A stretch of DNA of 64,000 bases from Diplonema papillatum (GCA_030068145.1 JAPJBO010000002.1:744001-808000); one strand, 5' to 3'; counted from the stretch's first letter, positions 1 through 10,650 are shown. Translations and numbers: made by a program. The notes: generated from the sequence alone by a model not told the origin.

Positions 1-204
1 AGCAAACTGGGTTTCCCGTCGCAGTTAGACCGGTGCGCTATAAACGGACGACAATGTGTCTTCTGGGAGGGCGGCCCCGCATTGAGACCCGCTTGCTCGA
101 TGAGCGGCTCCGATGTCGCATGGGGGATCGAGGACAGCCCCTTTTGAAAGCTGAAGAATGAATAGAATGATCATGCATCAACCTAGGCTTGACACGATAC
201 AATC

Positions 205-300
205 TCTGGTATCGGGGAATCTCTGATTCGTCAGATTTTCCTCGGTCCAGTCTGGTTTGAGTGACAAGAAACCTGGTTGATCCTGCCAGAAGTCATCCGT
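205..300 (+). rRNA. SSU rRNA 5'-end fragment
   Basis: Positions 271-289 read ACCTGGTTGATCCTGCCAG, the universal start of eukaryotic nuclear SSU rRNA, followed by an AGTCAT-like continuation. The upstream ~70 bases recur in inverted orientation at about 13486-13550, next to a second SSU 5' end. Similarity fades after about 300, so this looks like a fragment. Confidence 0.6.
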
Positions 301-436
301 GCGGGTATCGGAAGCGAAACCTGCGCATACGATCCGAGGCTTGCACGTACACACCGGGCCGGCTGTCGGTGGTCTGCAAAACAGGCTCGGGCCTAGCGTG
401 AACGAGCTTCCCTCTCCCAAGCTCTATTTTTCACAG

Positions 437-620
437 CCCATCGGTAGCAACGACGGGCGGTGTGTACAAATGGCAGCGACGTAACCAGTGCAAACTGATG
501 GCTTGCGCCTACTAGGGCATTCTTCATTCAAGGAGAATTATTGCAATCATCGATCCGCATTCACGACGCAAGTTCAAAAGATTTCCCATCCCCTTCACGA
601 TAGGTGGCCGGAGGAAGGCG
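437..620 (-). rRNA. SSU rRNA 3'-domain fragment
   Basis: The plus strand carries the reverse complement of the decoding-region end of SSU rRNA: GACGGGCGGTGTGTACAAA, then GGCAGCGACGTAACC, GCTTGCGCCTACTAGG and an AATTATTGCAATC block. Order and spacing match a standard nuclear SSU gene read on the minus strand. Many normally invariant positions differ, so this is either a very divergent lineage or a decayed copy. It lies on the strand opposite to the 5'-end fragment at 271, so the two cannot belong to one simple gene. Confidence 0.82.
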
Positions 621-640
621 CTCAAACTCGTTTTATGCGC

Positions 641-1163
641 CAGTGGGCATTTCTTCGCAAGAAAGGGGAGAAGCAAGAAAATCGGGCCCTTTCTAGTGTT
701 TCGTTCGCGGAGCTGCCACGTTCGGTGCGGGCTACGGGCCCATCTTGCGACAGGAAAAACAAAATGAAGCTAAGTCAACCGGAGCGGCCAACGGGCTTCC
801 GCCAGCTCGACGCGAATCTGGCGTCGGAGGTGCGGTTTAATGCCGCAGGATCCTTCTTTTTTTACCGCGGACACGGAATGTTGGAGGGAATGAAAGCAAA
901 CCGCAGCGTTGTCACATCGTCCTAGTTCCAACTTTTGATCAGGCACTGCGTGCATGGTGCAGCCGGCGTTTTTGTTTGTGCATATGTGCTATCACCTGTA
1001 TGGTAATTTCCACAGTACGCTGCCAACCGTCACTTTTTGATAATGACAACCGCGGTTGTTACCATAAAAAAAAAACCCCCCCTCTCTTCCCATCAGCATC
1101 TTCATCATCTTCACTAGTTGTATATCAGCCGCATTTCTTGTTGCCGGGCTCTTCACTATATTT
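641..1163. other. no recognised gene
   Basis: It may continue variable rRNA sequence next to the SSU 3' fragment. I see no coding or mobile-element signature. Confidence 0.3.
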
Positions 1164-1290
1164 GCAATGGAGTTACCATTGTCATCCAACTGGGCCCAAA
1201 AGGCACCTTCCCCGCGTAGATTGCCACCGATTTAATAAAAGCCGCCTGCAGACCCACTGTTAATCCATTTACTCTGAGACTTGCATGGCT
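1164..1290 (-). rRNA. SSU rRNA 5'-domain fragment (copy 1)
   Basis: On the minus strand it reads AGCCATGCAAGTCT, then TATTAAATCGGTGG, then GGATGACAATGGTAACTCC. These correspond to the early SSU landmarks (AGCCATGCATGTCT; the CATTAAATC segment; GGATAACTGTGGTAATTC). It is a near copy of 13330-13475. The upstream side diverges before a clean 5' end is reached. Confidence 0.68.
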
Positions 1291-1619
1291 ATATTTGAAC
1301 AAGCCAGGATTGAGTTCGGAGTTTTTTTTCCCCAATTATATTCCCGGATCCCCCGATTCCTACCGTCAGAGCTATGTTAAGTGCAGCATAGGCGGTGCAG
1401 AGTAGCGGTGCACTGAGTGCAGAGAGCAGTGCAGTAAAGATGGACGAGCTCGCTCCGAGCTGCAGGAACCCCGCTTCTTTTCATTCTCCAAAACCGGTTC
1501 CTGTGCTTCCCCATAAATACATATCATGCTCAAGACCCAGGGACATTGCGGAGGGAGGCCACGATACTGGAAGTCTCGAAAGGCGCTTGTTCGCACTTCC
1601 CCATTGCTTCAGTTTTCTG

Positions 1620-1830
1620 TTTCGTCAAGTGGCTACCGATTTCCCAAACTAAAGCATCAAGGCGTGGCGCACCTTGAGGCTTGGCGCTCGCGCTGAACGC
1701 AAGCTCGTCGAGACGGTCAGCCGCAGGGCAGAGCGGACGGGGTTGTGGCACTGTGCTGCCTCCGACTCAAGCTTTGCAAGCAGTGGTTGACCGTCACGTT
1801 CCTGGACCAGGAGCGGCCTTTTTCTTCTTC
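1620..1830 (+). repeat. dispersed repeat family E, copy 1
   Basis: It runs from GTGGCTACCGATTTCCCAAA through GCTCGTCGAGACGGTCAGCC to CCAGGAGCGGCC and is followed by a TTC-rich tract. Close copies lie at 5015-5215 and, partially, at 6735-6850. No coding potential is conserved between copies. Confidence 0.75.
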
Positions 1831-2056
1831 TTCTTCTTCTCTGAACCCGATGGGGCAGGGCTCGAGCGAAGCCCGAAGAATATATATTCTGAGCAAGACG
1901 GCTGTTTGCCGAGGGGGGCCTTTCCGTTTTTTTGTGTTTCCTTTCGTTTTGTTTTGTTGCTGTTTTTCTTATTTACAAAGTGCCTCGCGGACCCCGAACG
2001 TTGCCCTTCTCTGTGCGACCGCTTTGCTACGTCCTTGCTGATTGGCAGCGAGGCCT

Positions 2057-2100
2057 TGAGGTTCGGTGTTTTAGGGTCTGTCTCCGGTTGACCATTGAGG
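2057..2100 (+). repeat. short hairpin repeat (family A), copy
   Basis: This is a variant of the family with core GATCCGGNGTTTTAA, then GTCTCCGGGTGACCATTG, in which the CCGGAG and CTCCGG arms can pair. It extends into GGCTGGGAGTCGGGT, which is shared with the copy at 53170. Confidence 0.6.
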
Positions 2101-2269
2101 CTGGGAGTCGGGTGGTGGAAGGGATGCAGGCATAGTTACACACTTTAACTACGGCTAGCCAAGTTTGTAACTGATGCGACCAACTATTTATCTTTCTAAT
2201 TTTTCAGAGGGATATCTCTAGGTATTCGAATGGTTTCTTTGGTTCCTCGGGGGCATCCCCAGGCCTGCG

Positions 2270-2440
2270 ATGAGAATGCATACTAAGTCGTACTTTGAGT
2301 GCGCGAGCCCCTCCGAAGAAATGTGAAAACGAGAAAGGTCCGTCACACTAGTTCCAGGCTGCTCAACCCGGGCCTCTGGGTCACGTCCCCTTCCTTCTCT
2401 CTCTTGGTCGCTGGTCTTAAGTCTTGCTGGTTCGTTCGCT
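2270..2440 (+). rRNA. probable SSU rRNA variable-region fragment
   Basis: It shares GCGAGCCCCTCCGAAGAA and CTAGTTCCA with the minus strand of 13140-13030, which is continuous with a convincing SSU 5' domain. It is assigned to rDNA only through that link. I cannot match it to a universal SSU motif directly. Confidence 0.4.
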
Positions 2441-3074
2441 GCGATGGGGATGCAATCGGAGCGGTTTCGCGACGCTAGTCTCGCAGGCATGCGAGCGGTG
2501 TCACGTACGCTATCGCACCACCGCGTAACCCGCATCATCCGATCTCGAGGTCTCCGAGCCGTCCGCCCCAGGTCCTTCCCCCTCCCCAACGACAGCAAGC
2601 AAAGCGCCAGACTAGCGCCAGACTAGACCTTCAGCTGATTGATTCCCTATTTGGCAGTTTTTCTCTGGCGGCGGGAGTTGCTTGTTTCCACTTGTTCTTT
2701 TCTTTTTTTGGAGGAGGGGTCGTTGTTATTGGTGCTGGTTTTGAGGGATGAGGAAAAGGCAAGAAACCTTTTTTGCGGTGGTCTCCGGCAAGTCCGGTAG
2801 TTTGTGCTACCCTCCGCTCTTTTACACTCGTTCTCTACTCTACTCACGACTGCGCGTACTCTTCCACTCTTTTTCTCATTTTGGTTGTGCGCAAACCTGG
2901 TTTGTTTATCTAACGAGAGTGAGGATAGTACGCTGCCATCGATCTGTTTTTGTTCTTGACAAATTGCATTTGTTAGACACAAAAAGACTCCTGCGACCGA
3001 CACCTTTTCTGGGGCAGGGTTCTTTTGTAAGAATGGTTCGTGTGTTGTGCTGTTGAGATTCGTTTCTTTCTCAA
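2441..3074. other. no recognised gene
   Basis: Mixed unique sequence with T-rich tracts. Short open frames on both strands have no family resemblance. Confidence 0.3.
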
Positions 3075-3135
3075 TTCTTCAACGGGCACCCTGCTTTGTT
3101 TGAAACACTCGAGGTGGCCGCCAGTTGCGAATAAC
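3075..3135 (-). repeat. dispersed repeat family D, diverged copy
   Basis: It resembles the reverse complement of the family consensus built on GGCAGCCTCCTC, AGTATTTCCTACAAA and CAGGTGCTTATACAA. Other copies are near 4300, 5240, 12545, 19350, 21120, 31565, 53245 and 63270. Confidence 0.5.
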
Positions 3136-3279
3136 AAACGAGGAAAGCGCGCCAAGAGTGACCCTTCCATGAGCACGGAGTGAAAGGCTGGCATGCTGTG
3201 GCACTCATCAGCACGTCGATGTCCGTCCACTGACACAACAATAGCCCGGATACAAAGTAGGAAAAGCACTGTAATCCCC

Positions 3280-3395
3280 CCCCCAGGCATCTTGTTAAGA
3301 ACCATCCATCCATCCATCAGCCGGCTGACCCCCCCCCCCCCCCCCCTCAGGCTATTTTCACTGTGGAGGGGGGAGACGCTACCTGTCACACTCTA
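3280..3395 (+). repeat. inverted repeat pair with 7567-7682, left member
   Basis: It holds a poly-C tract, CATCCATCCATCCATCAGCC and TGACAGGTAGCGTCTCCC-type sequence, in reverse complement to 7567-7682. The pair could be two copies of one transposable repeat in opposite orientation. Confidence 0.7.
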
Positions 3396-3409
3396 AGGTG
3401 GTCACCACG

Positions 3410-3560
3410 GTGGGCGGTCAGGAAAAAAAAAATTTTTTTTTGCCCCAAATACCCCAAATACCACACTTTGGAAAAATTTTGTGGGCCCACTTTTGGCAGG
3501 GAATTTTGACCATTTCACCTTAGAGAATTTGACCACCCAGCCTCCAAGGCAACTGCACTG
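3410..3560 (+). repeat. dispersed repeat family F, copy 1
   Basis: A central A10/T8 foldback is followed by GGGAATTTTGACCATTTCACC. A diverged copy with the same order of blocks lies at 27945-28115. Confidence 0.65.
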
Positions 3561-4269
3561 TAGAGGGGGGGGGGGGGGGGGGTCTGGTTTATCCGGCCAT
3601 CCGGCCAAAGTGGCTGATCCTTAACAAGAGCGCTGCCCCCCCCCCCCTCCACAAAACACAAAACAAGGCTGGTGCAGTGCCCGATGCAAGCGTTCAACAG
3701 TTCCCTGGTCTATAGGTATGAGCTTAGCCTGACGAGCTGTTCCCGTAGCAAGCACCCGTCATGGTCGGCAGTCGCCACCTGGGTCACAGTTTTGAGTCCT
3801 GTTCCGAGACTCGCTCGCACGGGGAAGTGGCGCGAATCACTTGTCGCCAAGCACTCTGCAATGCTGACGACTGCTACTCCCATGAGTGTGCGTGTATGTT
3901 GGTGTGCGTGGGTGGGTGCGTGTGAGATGTCAAAAAAAAAAGCCAGAAGAAAAACGCACGAAGAAGCTGGTCTGTTGACCAACACAGATCCTCGCGCATC
4001 AAGCTCCGGCTTTCGGTTGTTGTTGAAGTTCCTGTTTCCCTACCCGGTTGGCGACCAATTGGCTAGCTTGAATCTTGCGCATATTGAAGTCCCGGCTGTC
4101 GGATGTAAACAGTGCTTCACTTTCTCGCTCCCTTGCCATTGACAGTGAGGCGTTTTCGATTGACCATTTACCATGTGGGTGATCAGCATTCTATCGAAAG
4201 AAGTATTGAGCCTGTTTTCCACATTGGCTGAAGGGGAAGGTGGGGCGTCAAAAGACCGTACGGTTTCCA
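3561..4269. other. no recognised gene
   Basis: Poly-G and poly-C tracts near 3566 and 3640, a GTGTGCGTGGGTGGG-like GT-rich stretch near 3890, and otherwise unique sequence. No supported gene. Confidence 0.3.
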
Positions 4270-4464
4270 CCACGATACGATAGCAGTTCCGAGCTCGAAA
4301 GGAAATGCTCGACGATGCTGCCCGACAAAGAACAGAAGGGATCCCAAGTGCTGTAACTACCGAACCACGTGTTGAACGGACGTGAGGTCATGCGGGTCTA
4401 CCCCTACACGACGAATCACACAAACACAGCAGGTCAAAGTCCTGAGTGAGAAAGCAACACCCCG
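4270..4464 (-). repeat. dispersed repeat, inverted copy of 20974-21160
   Basis: The reverse complement matches 20974-21160 almost throughout, including GACCTCACGTCCGTTCAACA and GGGATCCCTTCTGTTCTTTG, and ends in a family D core. A shorter relative is at 63245-63320. Confidence 0.8.
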
Positions 4465-5014
4465 TAGCCCGTAGATCGGTTGAAGAAGGTGCGTACTTTT
4501 CTTTTCCTTTTGCGGCGTTTGAAATGAAAGCTGCATTTCGAGGTTTGGTTCTACATAATAATCTCGTTACAGCATACGCAGGTGGTTTTCAATTTGGCGG
4601 TTTCTTTAATTGGGGTCGCAATAATAATGGCGTTTCTTATTGTATCGAGGGTGGCCAAAATCAGAGAATCTGGCCAGCGGGCACGATGCTATAAATATTA
4701 TTTGCTAAATTATCGGTCTAAGGCCCATCCCCATCTCCCGGAGCTGCATAGAATTGCCCGGTGCTGTGTTTCACGGTCTATCAGGAGGGGATGGGCTCAG
4801 TAAGGTCGTTCAATGGTTCCATGAAATGACTGAGAGGCGTGTGCAGGCAGTGGAAGTTTTCGCCGATGTCCTGGCGGTCGTGATTCTGGCATTCGTGATC
4901 ATTCTGTAGCTGTCGTTCATATTTTTCCGGAGACCCCCTCGGTACCGGGGAAAGCCTGCTACACGGGAGCCAAGATTCACGTGTTCGGCGGTACTGCAGA
5001 GCCACGGGCCTAAG

Positions 5015-5215
5015 GGTCAAGTGGCTACCGATTTCCCAAACGAAAGCATCAAGGCTTGGCGCACCTAGGGGCTTGGCGCTCGCTGAACTCAAGCTCGTCG
5101 AAACGGTCAGCCGCAGGGCAGAGCGGACGGGGCTGTGGCACTGAGCTGCCTCCGACTCAAGCTTTGCAAGCTGTGGTTGACCGTCACATTCCTGAACCAG
5201 GAGCGGCCTTTTTAT
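5015..5215 (+). repeat. dispersed repeat family E, copy 2
   Basis: Near copy of 1620-1830, ending in the same GGAGCGGCCTTTTT and pyrimidine tract, and followed at once by a family D copy in reverse orientation. Confidence 0.75.
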
Positions 5216-5237
5216 TTTTCTTCTTCTTTCTTTTTTC

Positions 5238-5310
5238 TCTTGTATAAGCACCTGCTTTGTAGGAAATGCTTGAGGAGACTGCCAGTTGCGATAGATCAAA
5301 GGAGGTAAAT
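5238..5310 (-). repeat. dispersed repeat family D, copy
   Basis: The reverse complement of GCTTATACAA to CAGTTGCGATAGATCAAAGG matches the plus-strand copy at 19345-19425 well, including the flanking TTTGATC and CCTCC blocks. Confidence 0.72.
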
Positions 5311-5700
5311 GTGCTGTCGCCCACACGAAACACAGGTAAATCTGGGTTTAGTGGCGGACGTAAGCATTCAACAAAAAAGACCCACTTTGTAGTTGTATTG
5401 GCTTCTCCCCCTCTAACTTCCTTCGAATCCAGTACACGGCAGTCCCTCGAGTTTTTCCGGCGACCCCCACCCCAACTCGCCAAACTTTGAAAACGCCCAA
5501 ATTAGCGCGCGTATGCTGTATTTATTTTTACTTTGTGTTCGGTATCGACGTTTTCTTTTTTTGCTCCCAGCGTCTTTTTTCGTCAACGAACCAGTCTTAT
5601 TGGGTTTGACGTTCCTCGTTAGTAACAAGTGCTCTACACGATGGAGTCCGGCCTCAGGAGATGGAATGAAAAAAGGGCGTCGAAAGTACTTGGCAAAAAA

Positions 5701-5975
5701 TTAGTATGGCGCTTTCTTGTTTGTGCGCACTAGCGGAACTCACCTGCTTTGGTAAGTTTCATGTAGTACGCTGCCGACTAAAGGGGGGGTGGGGGGGTCG
5801 AATAATAACAGATATTTGACACGTCTGGTTGCCTAAAAACACTACCACTATTTGATCCTGCTACTGTTCGGCTACCCGGCACTTTTATTATTATTCGACA
5901 AATCGAATAATAACACAGTGTTATTATTCGACCCCTCCCTTTACGAATTTTTAGTACCAACAATGCATTGTTAAC
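5701..5975 (+). repeat. SINE-like repeat family B, interrupted copy
   Basis: It starts with GCGCTTTCTTGTTTGTGCGC and continues through AGCGGAACTCACCTGCTTTGG and AGTACGCTGCC. It then resumes after a 161-bp insertion with TTTTTAGTACCAACAATGCA. The uninterrupted relative at 12148-12250 shows the empty-site order. Confidence 0.75.
5781..5941 (+). mobile_element. 161-bp TA-flanked MITE nested in family B repeat
   Basis: Both ends begin AAGGG..GGGTCGAATAATAACA when read inward, giving terminal inverted repeats of roughly 23 bases. TA dinucleotides at 5779-5780 and 5942-5943 are a plausible target duplication. The same family B repeat without the insert is present at 12148-12250. The interior has no open frame, so this is a non-autonomous element. 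TA duplication plus TIR is the pattern of Tc1/mariner-type MITEs, though no transposase is seen here. Confidence 0.75.
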
Positions 5976-6607
5976 ACAAAAGAGCGGCCTTTTCATTCGG
6001 CTCCTGGGGGAGTTCGCCGCTCCTCGGAACCGATGACACTTGTTTCATAATTGAGCCGGTCCATCCCCTCTTGATAGACCGTGATAGACCGAAGAATACG
6101 CGATTCACTGCGATAAACAGCGGCAGGCACTTCGATGCAGTTTCAAAGAGAAAGGGACGGACCGGCTCAATAATACTTGTCATTGGATTTTCAAACGGCA
6201 TCTCTAGGATCAGTAGGGATACATTTAGTGGGCGCATTAGGTAACCTGTCCGCGGCCCCTTTTTTTCGTGAACCCATTTTGTTCGTGAACCTATTTTGTT
6301 TTCTTTCTTTCTTTTCCGTCCCCTCCGAGGCAGTGTTTGAAAAAACGTCGTAAACGTTAGCCGTTTGGCAAATCCTGCCAAACGCGTTTTTTTAAGCCCT
6401 TGAGAAACGTTTACAGCGTAGCAGGCAAGTGCTCCTTGCTGCAGACTGGGTCAGACTGTGTAGGCCTGGGGGTTCGACCGTTCGACACCTACGATTATGA
6501 CAACTGGAGCATGCGAAATTGACGAACCGGAGTAATACAGGTCCTGCCCCTCAGAAATCGCATTCTTGTGTTTCCGTCTCTTGTGATTCTCCTTCCTGCA
6601 GGGCAAT
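5976..6607. other. no recognised gene
   Basis: A block near 6040-6150 (ATAGACCGTGATAGACCG, CAGCGGCAGGCA) has loose relatives near 4770 and 11060-11170. It could be rDNA-derived but I cannot prove it. Confidence 0.3.
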
Positions 6608-6700
6608 GTCAGCCAAATGCCAGACGTTTGTCAAACGGCAAACGTTTGCCGTTTGCAAACGTTTGCCGTTTGGCCAATCGTGCCAAACGCGTTTTATTAG
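6608..6700. repeat. foldback cluster of AAACGTTTGCC palindromes
   Basis: Repeated and inverted copies of CAAACGGCAAACGTTTGCCG occur between 6630 and 6675. A related block (AGCCGTTTGGCAAATCCTGCC) lies at 6358-6390. The two blocks could be ends of a small foldback element. Confidence 0.6.
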
Positions 6701-6734
6701 CCGTTTAGTCACTGCTCCCAGTAGCTGGATCTGG

Positions 6735-6850
6735 CTACACAAGCTCGTCGAGGCGGTCAGCCACTGGGCAGAGCGGACGCCCTTGTGCTGCCTTCAACGC
6801 AAGCTTTGCAAGCCGCGGTTGGCCGTCACGTTCCTGGACCCGGTGCGGGC
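6735..6850 (+). repeat. dispersed repeat family E, partial copy 3
   Basis: It begins at AAGCTCGTCGAGGCGGTCAG and ends near GTTCCTGGACC, so it lacks the 5' part of copies 1 and 2. Confidence 0.7.
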
Positions 6851-7286
6851 TTTGTCTTTCTTTTCCCCCCTCCAAGGAAGCTCACCCGCATGGAAACCCG
6901 TGACTTCGCCCAAGTTTTACCTCGACAGCAGCCTGCCAGGTGCGGTGGACCTGGCGAGGCCCCATGTTGTTGTCTGCGGCAGCGAGCACCAGAAATGCCC
7001 AACCGACGCCACTTGGCACCTGGCCTCAGCCTCGGAGAGAAATCGCACCCTTCTCTTCTAGGCGAGCCAGTACGAAAGGTTTCCACAAACTCCGCAAGGG
7101 GGGAAAAACGTAGTTTAATATTTAGGCAGAATGCTGCCTCGCATGCATGTTTGATGCTAGCATCAAGTCTTCCGTCGAAGAAAGTGCAAAATAAAATAGG
7201 GGAAAGGGAACAGGGTCGCAGGGAGTGTAAGGGGGGGGGTGGTGGTCAGGTGGTATATCGCCGGGTCCGAGAACCCAGTTTTAGAG

Positions 7287-7340
7287 TTAAAGTTCGCTTG
7301 AAATACCGGGGTTTTAGGGTCTCCGTGTGACCGTTCATGA
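7287..7340 (+). repeat. short hairpin repeat (family A), copy
   Basis: AAAGTTCGCTTGAAATACCG, GGGTTTTAGGGTCTCC and GTGTGACCGTT follow the family consensus. A duplicated upstream block (GGTGGTATATCGCCGGGTCC) also occurs at about 7680. Confidence 0.6.
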
Positions 7341-7566
7341 ATGGGTTCTCTTAGAGCAAGAAAGGGCTTTATGGTTACGGATTGTATACTTAGTGCATGC
7401 TTTCGTTATGGGTTATGGCTAGCCATATCCGGGACTGTTTGTGACCGACACCAAGTAAATTCCTTCGTGGAGTGTAATCTTGGGCCCCCCACGTTCTACA
7501 AGTTTTGCAGGGTGTCGAGCGAGTCATCGGGTTCTTCTGAAAAATACCGACTTTTACTGCAGTGTG

Positions 7567-7682
7567 ACAGGTAGCGTCTCCCCCCTCCACAGTGAAAATA
7601 GCCTATGAGGGGGGGGGGGGGGGTCAGCCGGCTGATGGATGGATGGATGGTTCTTAACAAGATGCCTGGGGGGGTGGTGGTC
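7567..7682 (-). repeat. inverted repeat pair with 3280-3395, right member
   Basis: Reverse complement of 3280-3395, including the poly-G tract and GGATGGATGGATGGTTCTTA. The downstream GGTGGTATATCGCC block repeats 7240-7285. Confidence 0.7.
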
Positions 7683-7689
7683 AGGTGGT

Positions 7690-8925
7690 ATATCGCCGGG
7701 TCCGAGAACCCAGTTTTGCAGGGTGTCGAGCGAGTCATAGGGTTGTTCTGAAAAATACCGACTTTTACTGCACCCAATGGACAAGCACCGCACACGACAC
7801 GCACAGACACAAACAACACACAACACACTAGCAAGCTTGCACGAGCGGCTTCGGCGCGTCAAGTTGGAATCCCAACGTTTCTGAGCAAACTACTCGTACT
7901 CGCCGAGGCGAGGCTGGAGAGATAAGGCAAAAACCGACAAATCGCAGCCTCCCTTTTTGTGCTTCCCTTCTACACCCTACTGTTTTACCCCGATTGCTCC
8001 AACGGAGTTCATGTTTTCTCCCTTATATGATGCCAGAAATAGCGGAACAGCGTAAGAACGATGCCCTTGTGTGCTTGCCGAACAAGGGCGAAGAAACTGA
8101 CGCGGAATGTCAGCAGACGCACAACACACGTACACACACGGGGGGACGGGCCCGACAACGCGAACCGAACTCATTCGTTTCGCATCTGTCTACACGCGCA
8201 ATAATAAGCATTTATTCGGCAAGATAATTTCCGATTATTTTGTCGAGGTGTCGGTTTTAGTCCCGAGGGAGGCCCGAGGGGGGTTTGCACCCCCGAGCCA
8301 CGAGCGGCATTTTTCAGGTGAAAAAAAAAGAAACGTTTATTTTTTTCGCGATACAAAAACAAATTTCGTTTAATTTTTTTCACCTGAAAATGGCTGGCGG
8401 CACAAAAGAAATGCTGCCACACAAAATAAATTCCAAAAACTCGTTTATTTTTCCGACCTGTGTAAACACAACGGAATCCTGCCAAGTAGAAACAAAATGT
8501 ATCGTCACGCTCCGCAAGCCATTTCCACCAGAGGGAGTCTATTTTTCCCAATAAACAAAGCAGGGGTTTCAAATGCCCTCGCTCCAAGAGGTTAGGGCGG
8601 TTGTGTGTTCGGGGCAAAACTCTGTATCTCTCGTGTATTTTGATGCTCGCATCAAGTATTTTTTTTCCGAGAAAGTGCAAAGGTTTTTATTGTTTTGTAC
8701 ACTTTTGTGTTTTTTTTTTCGCTTTCCACAGGGGGTTTTTCTTTCATTGGCGACAACTTCGGGGGGAGGGGGCAGCCAGTGCGTGTATAATATTGGTGCG
8801 GGTCGGGTCGTATTCTACCAAATCCTGCAGGACTGAGCTGAACATCGGTCTGTCAGCCACTTCGCCGGGGCCAGTGATGCAGAAAAACGTTCATCACGGG
8901 ATCGTCAACGTTTATAACATACTTC
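7690..8925. other. no recognised gene
   Basis: It contains two copies of a TTTTCAGGTGAAAAAAA-like inverted block (8312-8395) and a GATGCTCGCATC hairpin at 8642, shared with 7151. Nothing supports a gene. Confidence 0.3.
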
Positions 8926-9027
8926 GCAGTCGGTCTGACTCAGACCGACTCGGACGGGTTATTTTCGTAAATTTACTTTTTTCCGAGTCGGCAAAAATAT
9001 CAGACGGCCGTCTGACTCCGACCGATG
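8926..9027. mobile_element. ~100-bp foldback element
   Basis: The left arm contains GTCGGTCTGACTCAGACCGA. The right arm contains CAGACGGCCGTCTGACTCC. CCGACTCGGA and TCCGAGTCGG also pair across the centre. The structure fits a MITE or foldback element next to a family C repeat. Confidence 0.5.
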
Positions 9028-9200
9028 ATTTTGTTTGTGCGTGCCGGTTGATCGTTTTCCCACTTGTATTTACCCTGTGTGTATTCAGGTAAGGAATTCT
9101 GATCGACCACCAAAACACGCTGCCTACGTCTTTTTAGCCTGCACAATACATTGAAGGGCAACCCACAAGATTGTTAGTACTAAAAATTTGTTTGTGCGAT
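9028..9200 (+). repeat. SINE-like repeat family C, copy 1
   Basis: GTTTGTGCGTGCCGGTTGAT through CACGCTGCCTACGTCTTTTT to AATACATTGAAGGGCAACCC is almost repeated at 59816-59985. A partial copy lies at 59283-59405. Its head resembles that of family B. Confidence 0.8.
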
Positions 9201-10020
9201 TTGACCTGTGCGCGTTCAGGTTAAGCCGCTGCCAACGTTCCTTTTTAGCTGTAACAAGTATGCTCACTAAGGTGGTTACTGGCTATCGCAAAAAACTCAG
9301 ACGAGCCGTCCGTTGGTTTTTTGAGGGTTATTTCTGGTTGTTTTTCTGAGGTGACTTGGGTGATGAACGAAGAGGTGACCGGTGCAGTGCACATCTATTG
9401 CGCTGTCCTCATCCAGAGTCCATATCCAGGCCTAGGCCCAGTGGGGTGGCCACAAAACTCTTGGCACCGTAAGTGCTGAAACCGTGAGAAAGTGAAGAGG
9501 AACCCCCGGACAGGCGCGGGATCTCTCGTCACTGGGGCTACTGCAAGGATGTCGTCCTGCGTCCCGTGGCGAAATCGAAGTTCGCTGAGCTCTCGCGCCA
9601 ACGGATGCAAATTGCGACGACCAGCAAAGAAAAGAGGCGAGAAAGAATTGCGTAGGTTTGGTTTATTCTGTTGCTTTTCGTTGTCGACAACCATGGATTT
9701 TCTGGGCTTTGTGGTGCCATAGAGTTGTCGTACTCTCTCTATGCCGCGAGAAAGAAATGCTGCCGCAAAAGAAAATGAATCAAGAACGGATCCGGCGCTA
9801 CTTTTGTGCGAACTTTGCATTTGCCGGACACAAAGAAGTGGCTGCCTCCAACTGAGCTTGGCGGTGCTGGTGGTGCTGAAGAAGGCTCTGAAATGGTGCG
9901 AACACTCTGGACCCAGGGTGCCCGTTGAAGACTTTGACCTTACCGGAGGAATTATGGGAGCGTCGACTGTGCTGTAGTACGTCGGTGAGTGAGCCCCGGG
10001 GTAGTGTGGGGCTGGGAATG
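9201..10020. other. no recognised gene
   Basis: A 212-codon minus-strand open frame covers most of this stretch, but it has no recognisable motif and no second indicator of coding. Confidence 0.3.
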
Positions 10021-10022
10021 GA

Positions 10023-10170
10023 TACTGGAACAACAGGGGACACTTTCTCGCTGTTTTAGCAATGGATCCATTCTCAGCCGGCAGCCTCCGCGGGACCGAG
10101 GCTCTCCTGGTCTACTGGGACAACAGGGGACACTTTCTCACTGTTTTTTAGCAGTGGGTCCCTTCCCAGC
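10023..10170 (+). repeat. two-copy tandem duplication
   Basis: ACTGGRACAACAGGGGACAC followed by TTTCTC and GCTGTTTTAGCA-like sequence occurs at 10023-10080 and again at 10114-10170. The repeat is followed by GC-rich CCAGCCCC-type sequence. Confidence 0.7.
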
Positions 10171-10509
10171 CCCACGGGACAGCCGGGGCTGGGAACGGAT
10201 GGCTCTCCGGGGCTGAGCTCCCAGCCCCGGCCAGCCCCACACTGCCCGGGGTCACAACGGTTTCGGGCACACGCATGGTCCAGTGCTGCAAAACAGGCCT
10301 TTTACCCCCTGAAGGAGCCCAGCAACTTGCACGTGCCCGTGGTAGTTATCTACTAAGGAAGCACCGCCCCTTTGGGGGAAAGAGCCACGCGAAAGGGGGG
10401 AGAAATCTTGGTTTGTGTTCCGAAAATGGGGGAGCTTCCGGCGCACAAAGCTGGCTGTCCATGAAAACACGGTGTCCTCAGAAGCTGGAGTAAAGAGGGC
10501 GTGTCCGAG

Positions 10510-10650
10510 TCACACCCGAAAAGCGGGTGTGCTACGACAAAAGATCGTGTAAATCCACATCCGGAAGGCGGGTGTGAGGCCCGCTTTTTTTAATCCAGCT
10601 TTAACTCCAGAAAGCTTCTTCGGAGGCTGGACACCACCGTGTAGGGTGGC
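10510..10650 (+). repeat. hairpin-rich block related to rDNA flank at 13561
   Basis: The CACACCCGAAAAGCGGGTGT hairpin, GGCGGGTGTGAGGCCCGC and a GAGGCTGGACACCACCGTG end are repeated at 13561-13626 and, inverted, at 13213-13265. The latter flanks an SSU fragment, so the block may be rDNA variable or spacer sequence. Confidence 0.6.

Noticed and set aside
6440..6510. Possible tRNA (GGGGGTTCGACCG near 6470)
   Set aside because: The B-box-like part lacks the closing CC, no A box is at the right distance, and no cloverleaf forms.
7060..7100. LSU sarcin-ricin loop (CCAGTACGAAAGG)
   Set aside because: Only about ten bases resemble the motif and no neighbouring LSU helix sequence supports it.
9395..10033. 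212-codon minus-strand frame
   Set aside because: No recognisable domain, no second coding signal, and composition like the surrounding non-coding sequence.
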